A stretch of DNA of 64,000 bases from Ralstonia sp. TCR112 (GTDB taxonomy: Bacteria > Pseudomonadota > Gammaproteobacteria > Burkholderiales > Burkholderiaceae): the NCBI RefSeq assembly GCF_007997035.1, contig NZ_VOSS01000009.1, positions 1 to 64,000 of the forward strand. The letters run 5' to 3'. Positions 1-9,105 of this stretch are shown in pieces; positions within the stretch are counted from its first letter, which is position 1; every line of letters begins with the position of its first letter. The position numbers were made by a program, and so were the translations under genes. The notes under the pieces are model-generated. The model worked only from the letters and a program-made list of their open reading frames with translations, was not told the DNA's origin and did no database searches.

Positions 1-2279
1 AGGTCCAGCTCCTGGCGCAGCACTTCGGTTTCTGCCTGCGACAGCAGCAGGTTGCCCGGGTCGTGGCGCCGGAAGACTTCATAGAACAGGCCGGAAGATG
101 CCTGCAACTGGCGCGCGCTCTTGTGCGCGCCGGGGTAGCCCTGAAACACCAGGCCCGATACACGTGCGATCTCGCGAAAGCGGCGTTGCGCCAGTTCTCC
201 GGCGTTGAGGCTGGCCAGCACATCGTGCATGAGCGTGTGCGTGGCAAAGAGTTCGCCGCTGGCCAGCAGCGCCGGCCAGTCGATGGGCGTGGCCGACAGC
301 AGTTCGAGGCCGTAGTCGTTGAATGCCAGTGAGAAGGTCGCCGGCGTGCGATTGGCCGCGCGCCAGCCGAGGAGGCTCGCGAGGCCCAGGTGCGCATGCC
401 GCCCGGCAAACGGGTAGAGAAACAGATGCCAGCCTTCGCGTGAGTGCAGCGTCTCGGCCACCAGCGTTGCCGTGGTGGGCAGCGCAGACCAGCGCGCCTG
501 CAACTCCAGCAGCGGGCGCGCGGCCTGCATTTCGGGGCTGTCGAAGCGGGCATGTGCTGCCGCATCAAGCTGCGCCACCACCGCGTGCGCCAGCTCGGTG
601 GAAAGCGGCATGCGACCGCCGTTCCAGCGCGGCACGGCAGCGCGTTTGCCGGTGGCGCGCCGCACATAGGCCGTCATGTCCTGCACGCGCACCAGCTCCA
701 GCAGGCGGCCTGCAAACAGGAAGTTGTCCCCGGGGCGCAGCCGCGCAATGAAACCTTCTTCAATCGACCCCAGCGCGCCGCCGCCGGAGGCGTGCCACCA
801 GCGCACGGTCATCGTTGCATCGCTGACGATGGTTCCGATGCTCATGCGGTGTCGCCGCGCAAGGCGTGCGTCGGGCACGCGCCAGACGCCGTGTTCATCG
901 GGCACGACGCGGTGGTAGTCGGGATACGCCGTGAGCGAGTGGCCGCCCTGTCGTACGAAGTCGAGCGCCCATTGCCATTCGTCGTCGCGCAAGTCGCGGT
1001 AGGCCCAGGCGCGGCGCACTTCCTCCAACAGCGCGTTGGGCACGAAGCCACCGCCCAGCGCCACCGTCACCAGATGCTGCACTAACACGTCCAGCGGCTT
1101 ATGCGGCGAGGTGCGGGCTTCCACCTGGCCCGACATGGCTGCTGTGCGCGCGGCCGCGCCTTCCACGAGTTCAAGGCTGTGCGTCGGCACCACCGTCACG
1201 CGAGAAGGGCGGCCGGGCGCGTGGCCAGATCGCCCCGCGCGCTGCAACAGCCTCGCCACGCCCTTGGGCGAACCGATCTGCAGTACGCGTTCCACGGGCA
1301 GAAAGTCGACTCCGAGATCGAGGCTGGACGTGCAGAACACGGCCTTCAGCAGGCCCTGCTTGAGGCCGGTCTCGACCCAGTCGCGCGTTGCGCGGTCCAG
1401 CGAGCCGTGATGCAACGCAATCAGCCCCGCCCATTCCGGCCGCGCGTTGATGACGGCCTGATACCACAGCTCCGCTTGCGACCGCGTGTTGAGAAACACC
1501 AGCGCGGTGCGGGCGCTTTCCAGCTCTTCCAGCACATGCGGCAGCATCGCCATGCCCAGATGACCGGCCCAGGGAAACCGCCCCACGCCGTCGGGGAGCA
1601 GCGTATCGATCTCCATGCGCTTGGGCAGGTGGCCCTGCACCAGCGTGCAGGGGGAGGGCGTTCCTGCATCGCCCAGCGCGTCCATGGCTTCCGTCAGGTT
1701 GCCCAGCGTGGCAGAAAGCCCCCACACGATCAGATCCGGCGACCACGCGCGCAGCCGGGCCAGCGCCAATTGGACCTGCACGCCGCGCTTGTTGCCAACG
1801 AGTTCGTGCCATTCATCCACGACGACCACGCGCACCGAGCCCAAGGCCTCGCGTGCATCGGCGCGTGCAAGCAGCAACGACAGGCTTTCGGGTGTGGTCA
1901 CCAGAGCGGTGGGCAAGCGGCGTGATTGCGCGGCACGTTCGGCGCTGCCGGTGTCGCCGGTGCGCAAGCCGAGCGTCCAGTGCGGCGCCAGTGCCTGTGC
2001 CGCTTCGGTCAATGCGCGGGTGGTGTCGGCCGCCAGCGCGCGCATGGGCGTGAGCCACAGCACCGACAACGGCGGTGCGCCGCCACGTCCGCGCACCTGC
2101 GCCAGCCGCTGCAACGCCCCGAGCCACACCGCATAGGTTTTCCCCGCGCCGGTGGTGGCATGCAGCAGGCCCGATTCGCCGCGCGCCATGGCCGACCACA
2201 CGGTGCGCTGGAACGGCATGGGCGTCCAGCCACGCGCAGCAAACCACGTATCAAGATCGGGCGGTGCAGGTGCGTTCAT
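1..2279 (-). CDS. Ligase-associated DEXH-box DNA helicase (Lhr-like), 3' end cut by window edge
   Basis: The minus-strand frame stays open from an ATG at 2279 to the left edge (about 759 codons). Visible helicase motifs: Walker A TGAGKT near residues 43-48, DEWH (motif II) near 155, SATLGN (motif III) near 180 and QRAGRSGH (motif VI) near 350. This fits the superfamily-2 Lhr-like helicase of the bacterial 'ligase-associated DNA damage response' cluster, thought to unwind DNA or RNA:DNA during repair. Its ATG overlaps the ligase stop (ATGA), so it is the third gene of the exonuclease-ligase-helicase operon. Family members are about 820 aa, so only a short C-terminus is missing; in related clusters a metallophosphoesterase follows, which here would lie outside the window (inference). 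Confidence 0.93.
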   Translation of the reverse strand, partial: MNAPAPPDLDTWFAARGWTPMPFQRTVWSAMARGESGLLHATTGAGKTYAVWLGALQRLAQVRGRGGAPPLSVLWLTPMRALAADTTRALTEAAQALAPHWTLGLRTGDTGSAERAAQSRRLPTALVTTPESLSLLLARADAREALGSVRVVVVDEWHELVGNKRGVQVQLALARLRAWSPDLIVWGLSATLGNLTEAMDALGDAGTPSPCTLVQGHLPKRMEIDTLLPDGVGRFPWAGHLGMAMLPHVLEELESARTALVFLNTRSQAELWYQAVINARPEWAGLIALHHGSLDRATRDWVETGLKQGLLKAVFCTSSLDLGVDFLPVERVLQIGSPKGVARLLQRAGRSGHAPGRPSRVTVVPTHSLELVEGAAARTAAMSGQVEARTSPHKPLDVLVQHLVTVALGGGFVPNALLEEVRRAWAYRDLRDDEWQWALDFVRQGGHSLTAYPDYHRVVPDEHGVWRVPDARLARRHRMSIGTIVSDATMTVRWWHASGGGALGSIEEGFIARLRPGDNFLFAGRLLELVRVQDMTAYVRRATGKRAAVPRWNGGRMPLSTELAHAVVAQLDAAAHARFDSPEMQAARPLLELQARWSALPTTATLVAETLHSREGWHLFLYPFAGRHAHLGLASLLGWRAANRTPATFSLAFNDYGLELLSATPIDWPALLASGELFATHTLMHDVLASLNAGELAQRRFREIARVSGLVFQGYPGAHKSARQLQASSGLFYEVFRRHDPGNLLLSQAETEVLRQELD

Positions 2280-3922
2280 GACGGCGGTAGCAGGCTTTCC
2301 AGCGTCTGCAGCGTATCGGCTTCTGCGACGGGCTTGTCGTGCCGCCAGCGCAGCATGCGCGGAAACCGCACCGCGATGCCGCTCTTATGCCGGGGGCTGC
2401 GCGCAATGCCTTCAAAGCCCAGTTCGAACACCAGCGTCGGCGCCACGCTGCGCACGGGGCCAAAGCTCTCCACGGTGGTCTTGCGGATGAGCGCGTCGAC
2501 CTGACGGATTTCTGCGTCGCTCAGGCCGGAGTACGCCTTGGCAAACGGCACCAGCTTGCGCTCGGGGACATCGGGCGGCGCATCCCACACGGCGAAGGTG
2601 TAGTCGGTATACAGGCTCGCGCGCCGGCCGTGGCCACGCTGCGCATAGATCAGGACGGCGTCTACCGAGAACGGATCGATCTTCCACTTCCACCACACGC
2701 CCACGTCCTTGGTGCGGCCGACGCCGTAGCGCGCGTCGCGCCGCTTCAGCATGAGCCCCTCCACGCCAAGCTCGCGGGACGCCTCGCGCTGCTGCGCAAG
2801 ATGCTGCCAGTCGTCGCCTTGCAGCAAAGGTGACAGCTCCAGCGCCGGATGGATGCATTCGGCAATCACGCGTTCGAGTTGCGCGCGCCGTTCGCTCTGC
2901 GGGCGTTCACGCAAGTCTTGCCCCTGCCATTCCAGCAGGTCATACGCCAGCAGCACGGCCGGCGCATCGCGCAGCACGCGCGCATTCAGCGTCTTGCGGC
3001 CGATGCGTTGCTGAAGCAGGGCAAACGGCTGCACGCGGCCCGCCTGCCAGACCACGATCTCGCCGTCGAGCACGGTGCCTGGCGGCAGCACCTCGGCCAT
3101 CGCAGACAGTTCGGGAAAGCGTTCGGTGATGAGTTCCTCGCCGCGCGACCACAGCCATGCGCTGTCGGCGCGACGCACGAGTTGCGCGCGGATGCCGTCC
3201 CACTTCCATTCGATTTGCCATTCAGCGGGCGCGCCGAGCAGGGTGTCGAAGGCTTCCACGTCAGCCTGCAGCGGGTGCGCGAGAAAGAACGGATACGGGT
3301 GCCCGGTATCGAGCGCGTGGCCATCGACGCTGGCATCGGCCAGCAACGCGCGATAGCGCTCGGCGGTGGGCGCCTGGCCGATGTCGGTATAGCCCATCAG
3401 CCGTTGCGCCACATGCTTGGGGTCGGTGCCGCCCACCTCCGCCAGCGCGCGCGTGACCAGCAGTTTGGACACCCCCACGCGAAACGCCCCCGTGATCAGC
3501 TTCATCAACACCAGCCGCGCATGCAACGGGAGCCCACGGCACAGTTCAGCCAGGCGCGGCAGCACGACTTCGGGCGGCTGCCCGCGCAACGGCAGCAGGC
3601 GGGCTTCCATCCACTCGGCCAGGCTGGCGTCGTCGGCGTGATCTGCATCGGGCAGTACGAGCGCGATGGTCTCGGCCAGATCGCCCACGGCCTGGTAGCA
3701 CTCGTCAAACAGCCATTCGGGCAGGCCGGAGGTGGTCTGCGCAAAGCTGGCGAGCACGCGCACCGGCACCAGCTGGCGCGGCTTGCCACCGGCCAGGAAG
3801 TAGACCGCCCACGCGGCGTCGGCATCGGGCGCCGTGCGCAGGTAGGCCACCAGTGCGGCCAGCTTGCCGTTGCTCGATGTGGTGGCGTCGAGCTGCGCGT
3901 ACAGGTCGGCGAAGGCTTTCAT
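2276..3922 (-). CDS. ATP-dependent DNA ligase (ligase-associated repair cluster)
   Basis: 548 aa, the usual length for bacterial ATP-dependent ligases of this cluster. N-terminal helical DNA-binding domain, then the adenylation motif KWDG (residues about 236-239, in [10 protein letters not shown]) whose lysine is adenylated, then ELDGE-like motif III (VLDGEIVVW), LMLKRRDA motif IV and a C-terminal OB fold with WWKWK motif V. It seals nicks with ATP and is separate from the essential NAD-dependent LigA. Both ends overlap neighbours by 4 bp (ATGA), indicating translational coupling with the exonuclease upstream and the helicase downstream. The combination of the three genes defines the cluster; function in damage repair is inferred from the family. 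Confidence 0.95.
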   Translation of the reverse strand: MKAFADLYAQLDATTSSNGKLAALVAYLRTAPDADAAWAVYFLAGGKPRQLVPVRVLASFAQTTSGLPEWLFDECYQAVGDLAETIALVLPDADHADDASLAEWMEARLLPLRGQPPEVVLPRLAELCRGLPLHARLVLMKLITGAFRVGVSKLLVTRALAEVGGTDPKHVAQRLMGYTDIGQAPTAERYRALLADASVDGHALDTGHPYPFFLAHPLQADVEAFDTLLGAPAEWQIEWKWDGIRAQLVRRADSAWLWSRGEELITERFPELSAMAEVLPPGTVLDGEIVVWQAGRVQPFALLQQRIGRKTLNARVLRDAPAVLLAYDLLEWQGQDLRERPQSERRAQLERVIAECIHPALELSPLLQGDDWQHLAQQREASRELGVEGLMLKRRDARYGVGRTKDVGVWWKWKIDPFSVDAVLIYAQRGHGRRASLYTDYTFAVWDAPPDVPERKLVPFAKAYSGLSDAEIRQVDALIRKTTVESFGPVRSVAPTLVFELGFEGIARSPRHKSGIAVRFPRMLRWRHDKPVAEADTLQTLESLLPPS

Positions 3923-4983
3923 GACGCGGGCGTGTCCTCTGGGGCGCTTGCCGTGGGCGTATCAGCTGTTTCAGCGGCATTGCCTTCTTCGCCCTCGTCG
4001 CCATACTCGGTGGCGAAGGCGCGCGCATCCAGGCCCCGTTCGCACAGCCAACGCACCATTGGCGCCACCTGGCCGTGCGTGACATAGACACGCGTGGCCC
4101 CCGTGGCGTCGATGGCCTGCAGCAGGCCGGGCCAGTCGGCATGATCGGACAGCACGATGCCGCGATCGACGCCGCGCCGCCGACGTGCGCCGCGCAGCTG
4201 CATCCAGCCGCTGGCAAACGCATCTGCGTAGTCGCCAAAACGCCGCATCCACGCCGTGCGTTGTGCGGAGGGCGGTGCCAGCACGAGCGCGCGTCGCAAG
4301 TCCGCGCGCGGCACGTCGGTCGCGAGTTGCGTGGGCGGCAACGCCACGCCCGCGTGCCGATACGCGGCATCCAATTGCAGCATGGCGCCGTGCGAAACGA
4401 TGGGCCCAATGTCGGTATCGAGCCCGGAGAGAATGCGCTGCGCCTTGCCGAAGGCGTAGCAGAACACCACGCTTGCGCGGCCCGCGTCGGCGTTGTCCCG
4501 CCACCATGCGTTGAGCTGCGCAAAGATCTCGGTCTGCGGGCGCCAGTGGTAGATCGGCAGGCCGAAAGTAGATTCGGTGATGAAGGTATTGCATCGCACC
4601 GGCTCGAACGGCGTGCAGGTGCTGTCAGCCTCCACCTTGTAGTCGCCGGACACGACCCACACCTCGCCGCCATATTCCAGTCGTACCTGCGCAGAGCCCA
4701 GCACGTGCCCCGCCGGGTGGAAGCTCAGCCGCACGCCGTGGTGGACGATGGATTCCCCGTACGGCAGCGTCTGCAGGGGGATGTCGTCACCCAGCCGCGC
4801 GCGCAGCACGCCCGCCCCCGGAGCGGCAGCCAGGTAATGCCGGTGCCCGACGCGAGCGTGGTCACTGTGGGCGTGCGTGATGACGGCGCGATCGACCGGC
4901 CGCCATGGGTCAACGTAGAAGTCGCCTGCAGGACAGTACAGGCCGCTGGGCGTTGTCACGATCAAGTCCGCTGCACTGGTCAT
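3919..4983 (-). CDS. Ligase-associated exonuclease, metallo-beta-lactamase fold (SNM1-like)
   Basis: 354 aa. The zinc-binding motif HAHSDH (residues about 37-42) is the HxHxDH signature of the metallo-beta-lactamase/beta-CASP nucleases, and a second metal-ligand region GHVLGS follows near residue 93. It belongs to the mRNA 3'-end-processing/SNM1-like exonucleases found beside ATP-dependent ligases. It would trim DNA ends before sealing. It is the first gene of the three-gene operon, starting at ATG 4983 behind a purine-rich GAGAGCGAG. The acidic, Thr/Ser/Pro-rich last 20 residues look like a disordered tail. Confidence 0.93.
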   Translation of the reverse strand: MTSAADLIVTTPSGLYCPAGDFYVDPWRPVDRAVITHAHSDHARVGHRHYLAAAPGAGVLRARLGDDIPLQTLPYGESIVHHGVRLSFHPAGHVLGSAQVRLEYGGEVWVVSGDYKVEADSTCTPFEPVRCNTFITESTFGLPIYHWRPQTEIFAQLNAWWRDNADAGRASVVFCYAFGKAQRILSGLDTDIGPIVSHGAMLQLDAAYRHAGVALPPTQLATDVPRADLRRALVLAPPSAQRTAWMRRFGDYADAFASGWMQLRGARRRRGVDRGIVLSDHADWPGLLQAIDATGATRVYVTHGQVAPMVRWLCERGLDARAFATEYGDEGEEGNAAETADTPTASAPEDTPAS

Positions 4984-5027
4984 CGCTCGCTCTCATTGGA
5001 TGCCCCGATCTGGCTCCCGCGACAACA

Positions 5028-5396
5028 TTAACGCAATGGCTGCTTGCGCACAGGCTCGCCGCGCATGTCCGCAGGCCCTCCCGGGCCCGCTGCGGCACTG
5101 GTGCCCGACGAATCAATGCTGCCACCGGGCTCGCGTGGTCCTGCGGGCGGGTTCGTGGTCTGCGGGGAGGGCGATTGTGGTGCGGAGGCCGGCATGGTGT
5201 CCGGATATCGCGACAAGGAGTGCTTTGCCGTCTTCGCTTCGCCGGGTTGAGGGGCTTGAGCGGCTTGAGCGGCGTCGGGCGATGCCGACCGGGGCTCCGT
5301 GGGCTGCGCGAGCGAAAGCCCGCTGCCCGTCGTCGATATCAGGAAGAGCAGCCAACCCGCGGCTGCTTGTCTTGTTACTCGTAATGCGTGATGCAT
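5028..5396 (-). CDS. Secreted Pro/Ala/Ser-rich hypothetical protein
   Basis: 122 aa from the ATG at 5396, chosen because GGAGG stands about 10 nt upstream; an in-frame start further upstream adds 33 residues with no signal-peptide character. The first 31 residues form a signal peptide (HHALRVTRQ, hydrophobic core GWLLFLIST, end SLAQ). The rest is low complexity, rich in P, S, A and G, with no recognised domain, so it is probably an unstructured periplasmic or cell-surface protein. It lies 44 bp upstream of the repair operon on the same strand but carries no repair motif. Function unknown; a chance open frame cannot be fully excluded. Confidence 0.5.
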   Translation of the reverse strand: MHHALRVTRQAAAGWLLFLISTTGSGLSLAQPTEPRSASPDAAQAAQAPQPGEAKTAKHSLSRYPDTMPASAPQSPSPQTTNPPAGPREPGGSIDSSGTSAAAGPGGPADMRGEPVRKQPLR

Positions 5397-5725
5397 GCGT
5401 GGCCTCCGGTTGCGCTCCCGTGCCGTAAGCAGCCGGCATGCCAGGCCGGCTGGCCGACTGGTTGCGGCGCCGAGGGGCCCGTGGCAGCGGCGCACCTGGC
5501 CGTTTCTTCAATGGTGAGAAAAAACGACGTTCGGCGCACGATCGGTTCGCGGGGCATAAGCGTCGATTGCAAAGGTCCTGGACGGCTGAACGCAGTTGAA
5601 CGCCGCATCCGCGGTGCCTGCCGATCCAGTCGGAAGTTGATCTGTGTCAGCCAGCGAGGGGCAGCATCGACGTACCGTGGGTCCTATCAGAGAAGCCATC
5701 CAATAGGCTAAGAACGGGGAACGTC
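5397..5725. other. Intergenic region with FNR-box-like site
   Basis: 329 bp between divergent genes. It holds the start signals of the secreted protein on the minus strand and, on the plus strand, an FNR-like box at 5637. No other gene, RNA or repeat was recognised. Confidence 0.6.
5637..5650 (+). promoter_or_regulatory. FNR/ANR-type box upstream of the first orphan paralogue
   Basis: TTGATCTGTGTCAG matches TTGAT-N4-(A/G)TCAA in nine of ten half-site positions (last A is G). It lies 76 bp upstream of the ATG at 5726. An FNR-type regulator with matching recognition residues is encoded at 15921-16652. Binding itself is inferred. Confidence 0.6.
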
Positions 5726-6175
5726 ATGCTTGAGCAACAACCAGATGAGGTGGTCGCCGCCACGCTTTGGGAACTGGAATCCTCGGTGTCCCGTGCGCTG
5801 CCCGGAGGCGCGCTTGTCAGTTCCGCAAGGGCCGCCTGCGGCGGCTACGACGTGGCAGCGAAGTGGACGATGCCGACAGCCCTCGGCAATCGGCAGGAAT
5901 GCACCTTGAAACTGCATTTCAGCTTGGTGGAGGCCAGGGCGTACTGCCGGTTGAACCATCCAAGACGGGAGGAAATCTGCCGGCGCATGAGCGAATGGCT
6001 GGTGGGGCAGTTGGAAATCCAGGGCCGAGAGCGCGCAGACACCGGGTACGACCTGGTGCTGGCCGTGCCAAACGACTTCTTTGTGGATGAGCAAGACACC
6101 ATTCAGGTGGGCCGCCAGGACAGGGAGCACGATTTTTCGCTCTATCGAGGGGCATCACTGCCGCCGCTGACGTGA
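5726..6175 (+). CDS. Orphan paralogue family member A (possibly DUF3022-like)
   Basis: 149 aa, no signal peptide or membrane segment. It shares a fold-like pattern with the proteins at 6312 and 16922: a GGYDV-x-A(K/E)WT segment near residues 38-47, an alternating LxLHF strand, a CRRxxxW helix (CRRMSEW near 88) and a GYDLVLAVP-x2-FF block near 110. Those shared positions show three paralogues in the window. The start is ATG 5726, behind GGGGAACGTC. An FNR-like box 76 bp upstream suggests low-oxygen control. I half-recognise this as the DUF3022-type family of Ralstonia/Burkholderia, but could not verify that; the function is unknown. Confidence 0.8.
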   Translation: MLEQQPDEVVAATLWELESSVSRALPGGALVSSARAACGGYDVAAKWTMPTALGNRQECTLKLHFSLVEARAYCRLNHPRREEICRRMSEWLVGQLEIQGRERADTGYDLVLAVPNDFFVDEQDTIQVGRQDREHDFSLYRGASLPPLT

Positions 6176-6311
6176 GCGGAAGTTCGGTCCGCCATTTGAC
6201 GCTCCTCCGCTAAACATCGGTTCGTTGTGCGCCGTCAACGCACGCGGCTACGCAGGAGCTACCTTCGAATGGCGGCCCGTCAATGTGGGTGCGCGGAAAT
6301 GCGGAGGCCTT

Positions 6312-6698
6312 ATGCGCGAGACGATCAGCGAAGCCGAGAAGACCTGTCTACGTGAACTCCAAGATGCGCTAACCGAGACGCTGCCCCGCCGGGCCGTCTT
6401 GCGACTGGAAGGCGACGAGCTAGACGGAATAGATGTTCATGCGTGGTGGATAGTGGAAGGCCCGCAAGGCGCCAAGCAGGTGAATTCGTTTTCGTTCCAC
6501 CTGACGGAGTCGATGTTGCAGGCTTACTTCCACCAGCCCATGGAGGCGCGTGCAAGTACGTGCAGACGATTGAAGGATTGGGCGAACTGGGCGCTCGAAG
6601 GTGCAGAGGAGACTGGCGACAGCGAGATGGGCTTCGATATCTGCGTTGCCGTACCTGGGGGCATCTTCCATCCAGGCGCTGATTTGCAACGGGCCTGA
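6312..6698 (+). CDS. Orphan paralogue family member B
   Basis: 128 aa from ATG 6312, selected because CGGAGG at 6302-6307 is a good ribosome site; the longer in-frame start at 6225 lacks one. It keeps the family landmarks found at 5726 and 16922: FSFHL strand, CRRLKDW helix and GFDICVAVPGGIF block, but its N-terminal half is more divergent (HAWW replaces the AKWT segment). It follows paralogue A by 136 bp on the same strand, so both could be one transcript driven from the FNR-like box at 5637. Soluble, function unknown. Confidence 0.78.
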   Translation: MRETISEAEKTCLRELQDALTETLPRRAVLRLEGDELDGIDVHAWWIVEGPQGAKQVNSFSFHLTESMLQAYFHQPMEARASTCRRLKDWANWALEGAEETGDSEMGFDICVAVPGGIFHPGADLQRA

Positions 6699-6836
6699 CG
6701 GTCCATCGCAGGCGACGGCGGGAAGGGCTCGGTGCCATCGCGTGCGGGCCGGTAATGGACGTTGTGGGCGTCCATCCCGGAGCCCGCGTCAGGGCCGCTG
6801 CAGCCGGTAGCGAACCGGCAACCCCATCGCACCTGC

Positions 6837-8948
6837 TTACTGCGTAATCGCAGCGGTGCCCACTCGATAGCAGGTCGGAATCGCGTTCTTCTTGGGGCGT
6901 TGATAGATCAGTTTGTAGGCGCCGGTCGAGGCACGCGACTGCGGTGAACTGAATGTCACGACCTTCCCGTAATCGCCGTTCGCAGTGGCTTCTTTACCGA
7001 TGATCAGCGGCGAGAGGATCGGGTCTGTACGCGCGGAGTCCGCGTCGATGATGCGGCGCACGTGCGAGAGATTCTCGACGTACCAGTCCGCCTTCATCGC
7101 TGCGGTGGGGATCACGAACGGACGATATGCCGGGCCCGCAAAATGGCTGTCGATGATCATCCATGGGTCCTTGTCGGCACTTCCCAGTTCAGACGGAAGC
7201 ACCTTCTGACCGGCCGTTGCGCTCTTCAAGTAAGAACCAATGTCGGCACCCAGGCGCGAGCCGCGTTCTCCAGCGGTGGCCGGGTCGAACAGGTTGCCGT
7301 CCGGGCCATTTCTGAGTTCGCTGAATCGTTTGCCCGTCCAGGTGATGACGTGGGAGACGATGTAGCCGTTCGCGATGTTCGAAGGCGTGGCGTTCCTGGG
7401 CTGGGGCGCGGTCTGCGTGATGTACAGAAGGTCGCCCGGCCGCAGGTGGCCAACGAGGCTCGCGATGTTGCCTTGGTTGATGTCGAGCAGGACGCCCGCC
7501 TGCTCCTTGCCCACCAGCGGATCATCGCCGGTCGAACATGCCTGCGTGCCGATACCGGTTTCGAGATTGCCGTCCTTTTGCGTGACGCCCGCAAAGTTGT
7601 ATGCCCATGATGTGAAGTCCGAGCAATCGACCCCTAGCCACTTGACCTCGGCATGTGTCAGGGCAGCGAGACTCTGCGCGCCGTCGCTCCTGCGATTTGC
7701 CGTACACGTCATGCCGGAGCTATCACCACCAGATGTACTTCCGGATGACGAATTGCGGAACTTCGCCGGGCTTGCGGGCGGGAGCCAGCCGGGGATGTGG
7801 TGGTGGCAATAGTTCAGGCCCTGGTCCACCCAGTAGTTTTCCACGGCCATCACGAGTTCACGCTGGAACGTCGCAACGTCGGCATTGCACGACGCCGCGG
7901 AAATCGCGCCGTATACGGCGGCATGCGGTCCCCACGTCCCCCCATTTGCGTAGTTCGCCCAATTGGCGACGGTCACGCCGTTGCCAAGCTGCGCCTGCAC
8001 GTCGTTCTTTCGACTTTCGAACAGGGGGGACGCTTCGCCCAGGAGCGCGTTGCGGTCGTGGCAGGCCGCGTTGCTCACGGTGATGGACGAGGGTTGGCCC
8101 GGGATGATGGCGCGCAGCTTCGAAACAGACGTGATGCCAGAGCGGTTACGCGTCCCGCCGATATAGTCGGCAGCCCCTACCGTGATGGCGCAGTTCGCAG
8201 CGGCTGGCGCACTCACCGTGCCGTCAGCGGCTACGTCGCCCGCGCCGGCGTGGCAGTCGCTTAGTGTGTCGCCGTTGGCCGCCTGCGCGACGATGTTTGC
8301 AGTGCTCTCGGCAACTGATATCCCGGCAGACGTGCGGCTTTGTGATTCGGCACCCAAGGCCAGCGCCATGAGCGCGCCCGGCGTCACGTCCGACGTGCCG
8401 CCCGTTTCCACGAACGTGGGCAGCGTCTGCTGCACGTCGATGTTGCCTGCCAGGGCGTTCACGCGCGACAAAGCGGCGGCGACGTTGTCGGGAGTCAGGC
8501 CACCCGCGCTGCGGGCGTCTTCGACCACGGCATTCGACCACGGAGAGACAACCATCCGCGTCGGCTCAGACAAGTAGACCGCATCGACTTCACCCGAGAG
8601 GTTGCCGCTTGCGCCGCTCGCCTCTTCTTCGTATGTGCCTCCCGTTACCCGGACGAGCACGGGATAGCGCAGCGCCTGCCACAGCGAAAACGTGCCGTCG
8701 CTCGCGGTCATGGTGGTGGCAAGCGGCTCTGGCGCCGCACTGCCGTCGGGGTTCAGTGCGTAGATTGCGACTTTCGCGTTCGCCACGGCGCCCATTAAGA
8801 CGCTGCCGGAAACGACGGGGGCGGACGAGCCGCAGCCCGCGAGGGTAAGCGCGAGTACAGCGCTCGCCATGTAGGAGAGTTGTAAAGCTTTCACGGATGG
8901 ACGTGTCCGAATTCTGAGGCGGTTGATATTGCCGAGCTGCTCGAGCAT
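6837..8948 (-). CDS. Large lipoprotein with C-terminal NlpC/P60-like cysteine-hydrolase domain
   Basis: 703 aa if started at ATG 8948; a GTG at 8894 gives a tidier signal sequence. A lipobox (LTLAGC, Cys39) predicts lipidation. Residues 45-120 look like a carboxypeptidase-regulatory/beta-sandwich repeat (SGSVLMGAVANAKV, DGTFSLW). The C-terminal third holds GVDCSDFTSW (Cys442), VSHVITW (His533) and a DSHF segment (residues 600-603), the Cys-His-polar order of NlpC/P60 or CHAP amidases. Substrate could be peptidoglycan or another amide/ester; it is far longer than housekeeping NlpC lipoproteins. It converges with paralogue B. Assignment to the exact clan is tentative. Confidence 0.75.
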   Translation of the reverse strand: MLEQLGNINRLRIRTRPSVKALQLSYMASAVLALTLAGCGSSAPVVSGSVLMGAVANAKVAIYALNPDGSAAPEPLATTMTASDGTFSLWQALRYPVLVRVTGGTYEEEASGASGNLSGEVDAVYLSEPTRMVVSPWSNAVVEDARSAGGLTPDNVAAALSRVNALAGNIDVQQTLPTFVETGGTSDVTPGALMALALGAESQSRTSAGISVAESTANIVAQAANGDTLSDCHAGAGDVAADGTVSAPAAANCAITVGAADYIGGTRNRSGITSVSKLRAIIPGQPSSITVSNAACHDRNALLGEASPLFESRKNDVQAQLGNGVTVANWANYANGGTWGPHAAVYGAISAASCNADVATFQRELVMAVENYWVDQGLNYCHHHIPGWLPPASPAKFRNSSSGSTSGGDSSGMTCTANRRSDGAQSLAALTHAEVKWLGVDCSDFTSWAYNFAGVTQKDGNLETGIGTQACSTGDDPLVGKEQAGVLLDINQGNIASLVGHLRPGDLLYITQTAPQPRNATPSNIANGYIVSHVITWTGKRFSELRNGPDGNLFDPATAGERGSRLGADIGSYLKSATAGQKVLPSELGSADKDPWMIIDSHFAGPAYRPFVIPTAAMKADWYVENLSHVRRIIDADSARTDPILSPLIIGKEATANGDYGKVVTFSSPQSRASTGAYKLIYQRPKKNAIPTCYRVGTAAITQ

Positions 8949-9105
8949 CGACGTTGAGTATCTTCAGCGTATAAGGCGCACTGCCCGCCTGATCAACTAA
9001 ATAGCGAAGCGGACACCAGCCTTATCTTCCAATTGCGCAGATGCCGCGCCGGCATGTGCGCGCGACGCCGGTTGCCACCGCGGCCGATTCAGTTTTTGTC
9101 GGTGC

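Noticed and set aside
1101-5031. Several long open frames on the plus strand opposite the repair operon
   Set aside because: They are antisense shadows of the helicase, ligase and exonuclease frames, with Arg/His-rich composition and no ribosome sites or domains.
6755-6775. Perfect 7-bp hairpin ATGGACG/CGTCCAT
   Set aside because: No T-run follows, so it is not an intrinsic terminator for either converging gene, and no binding-site family fits it.
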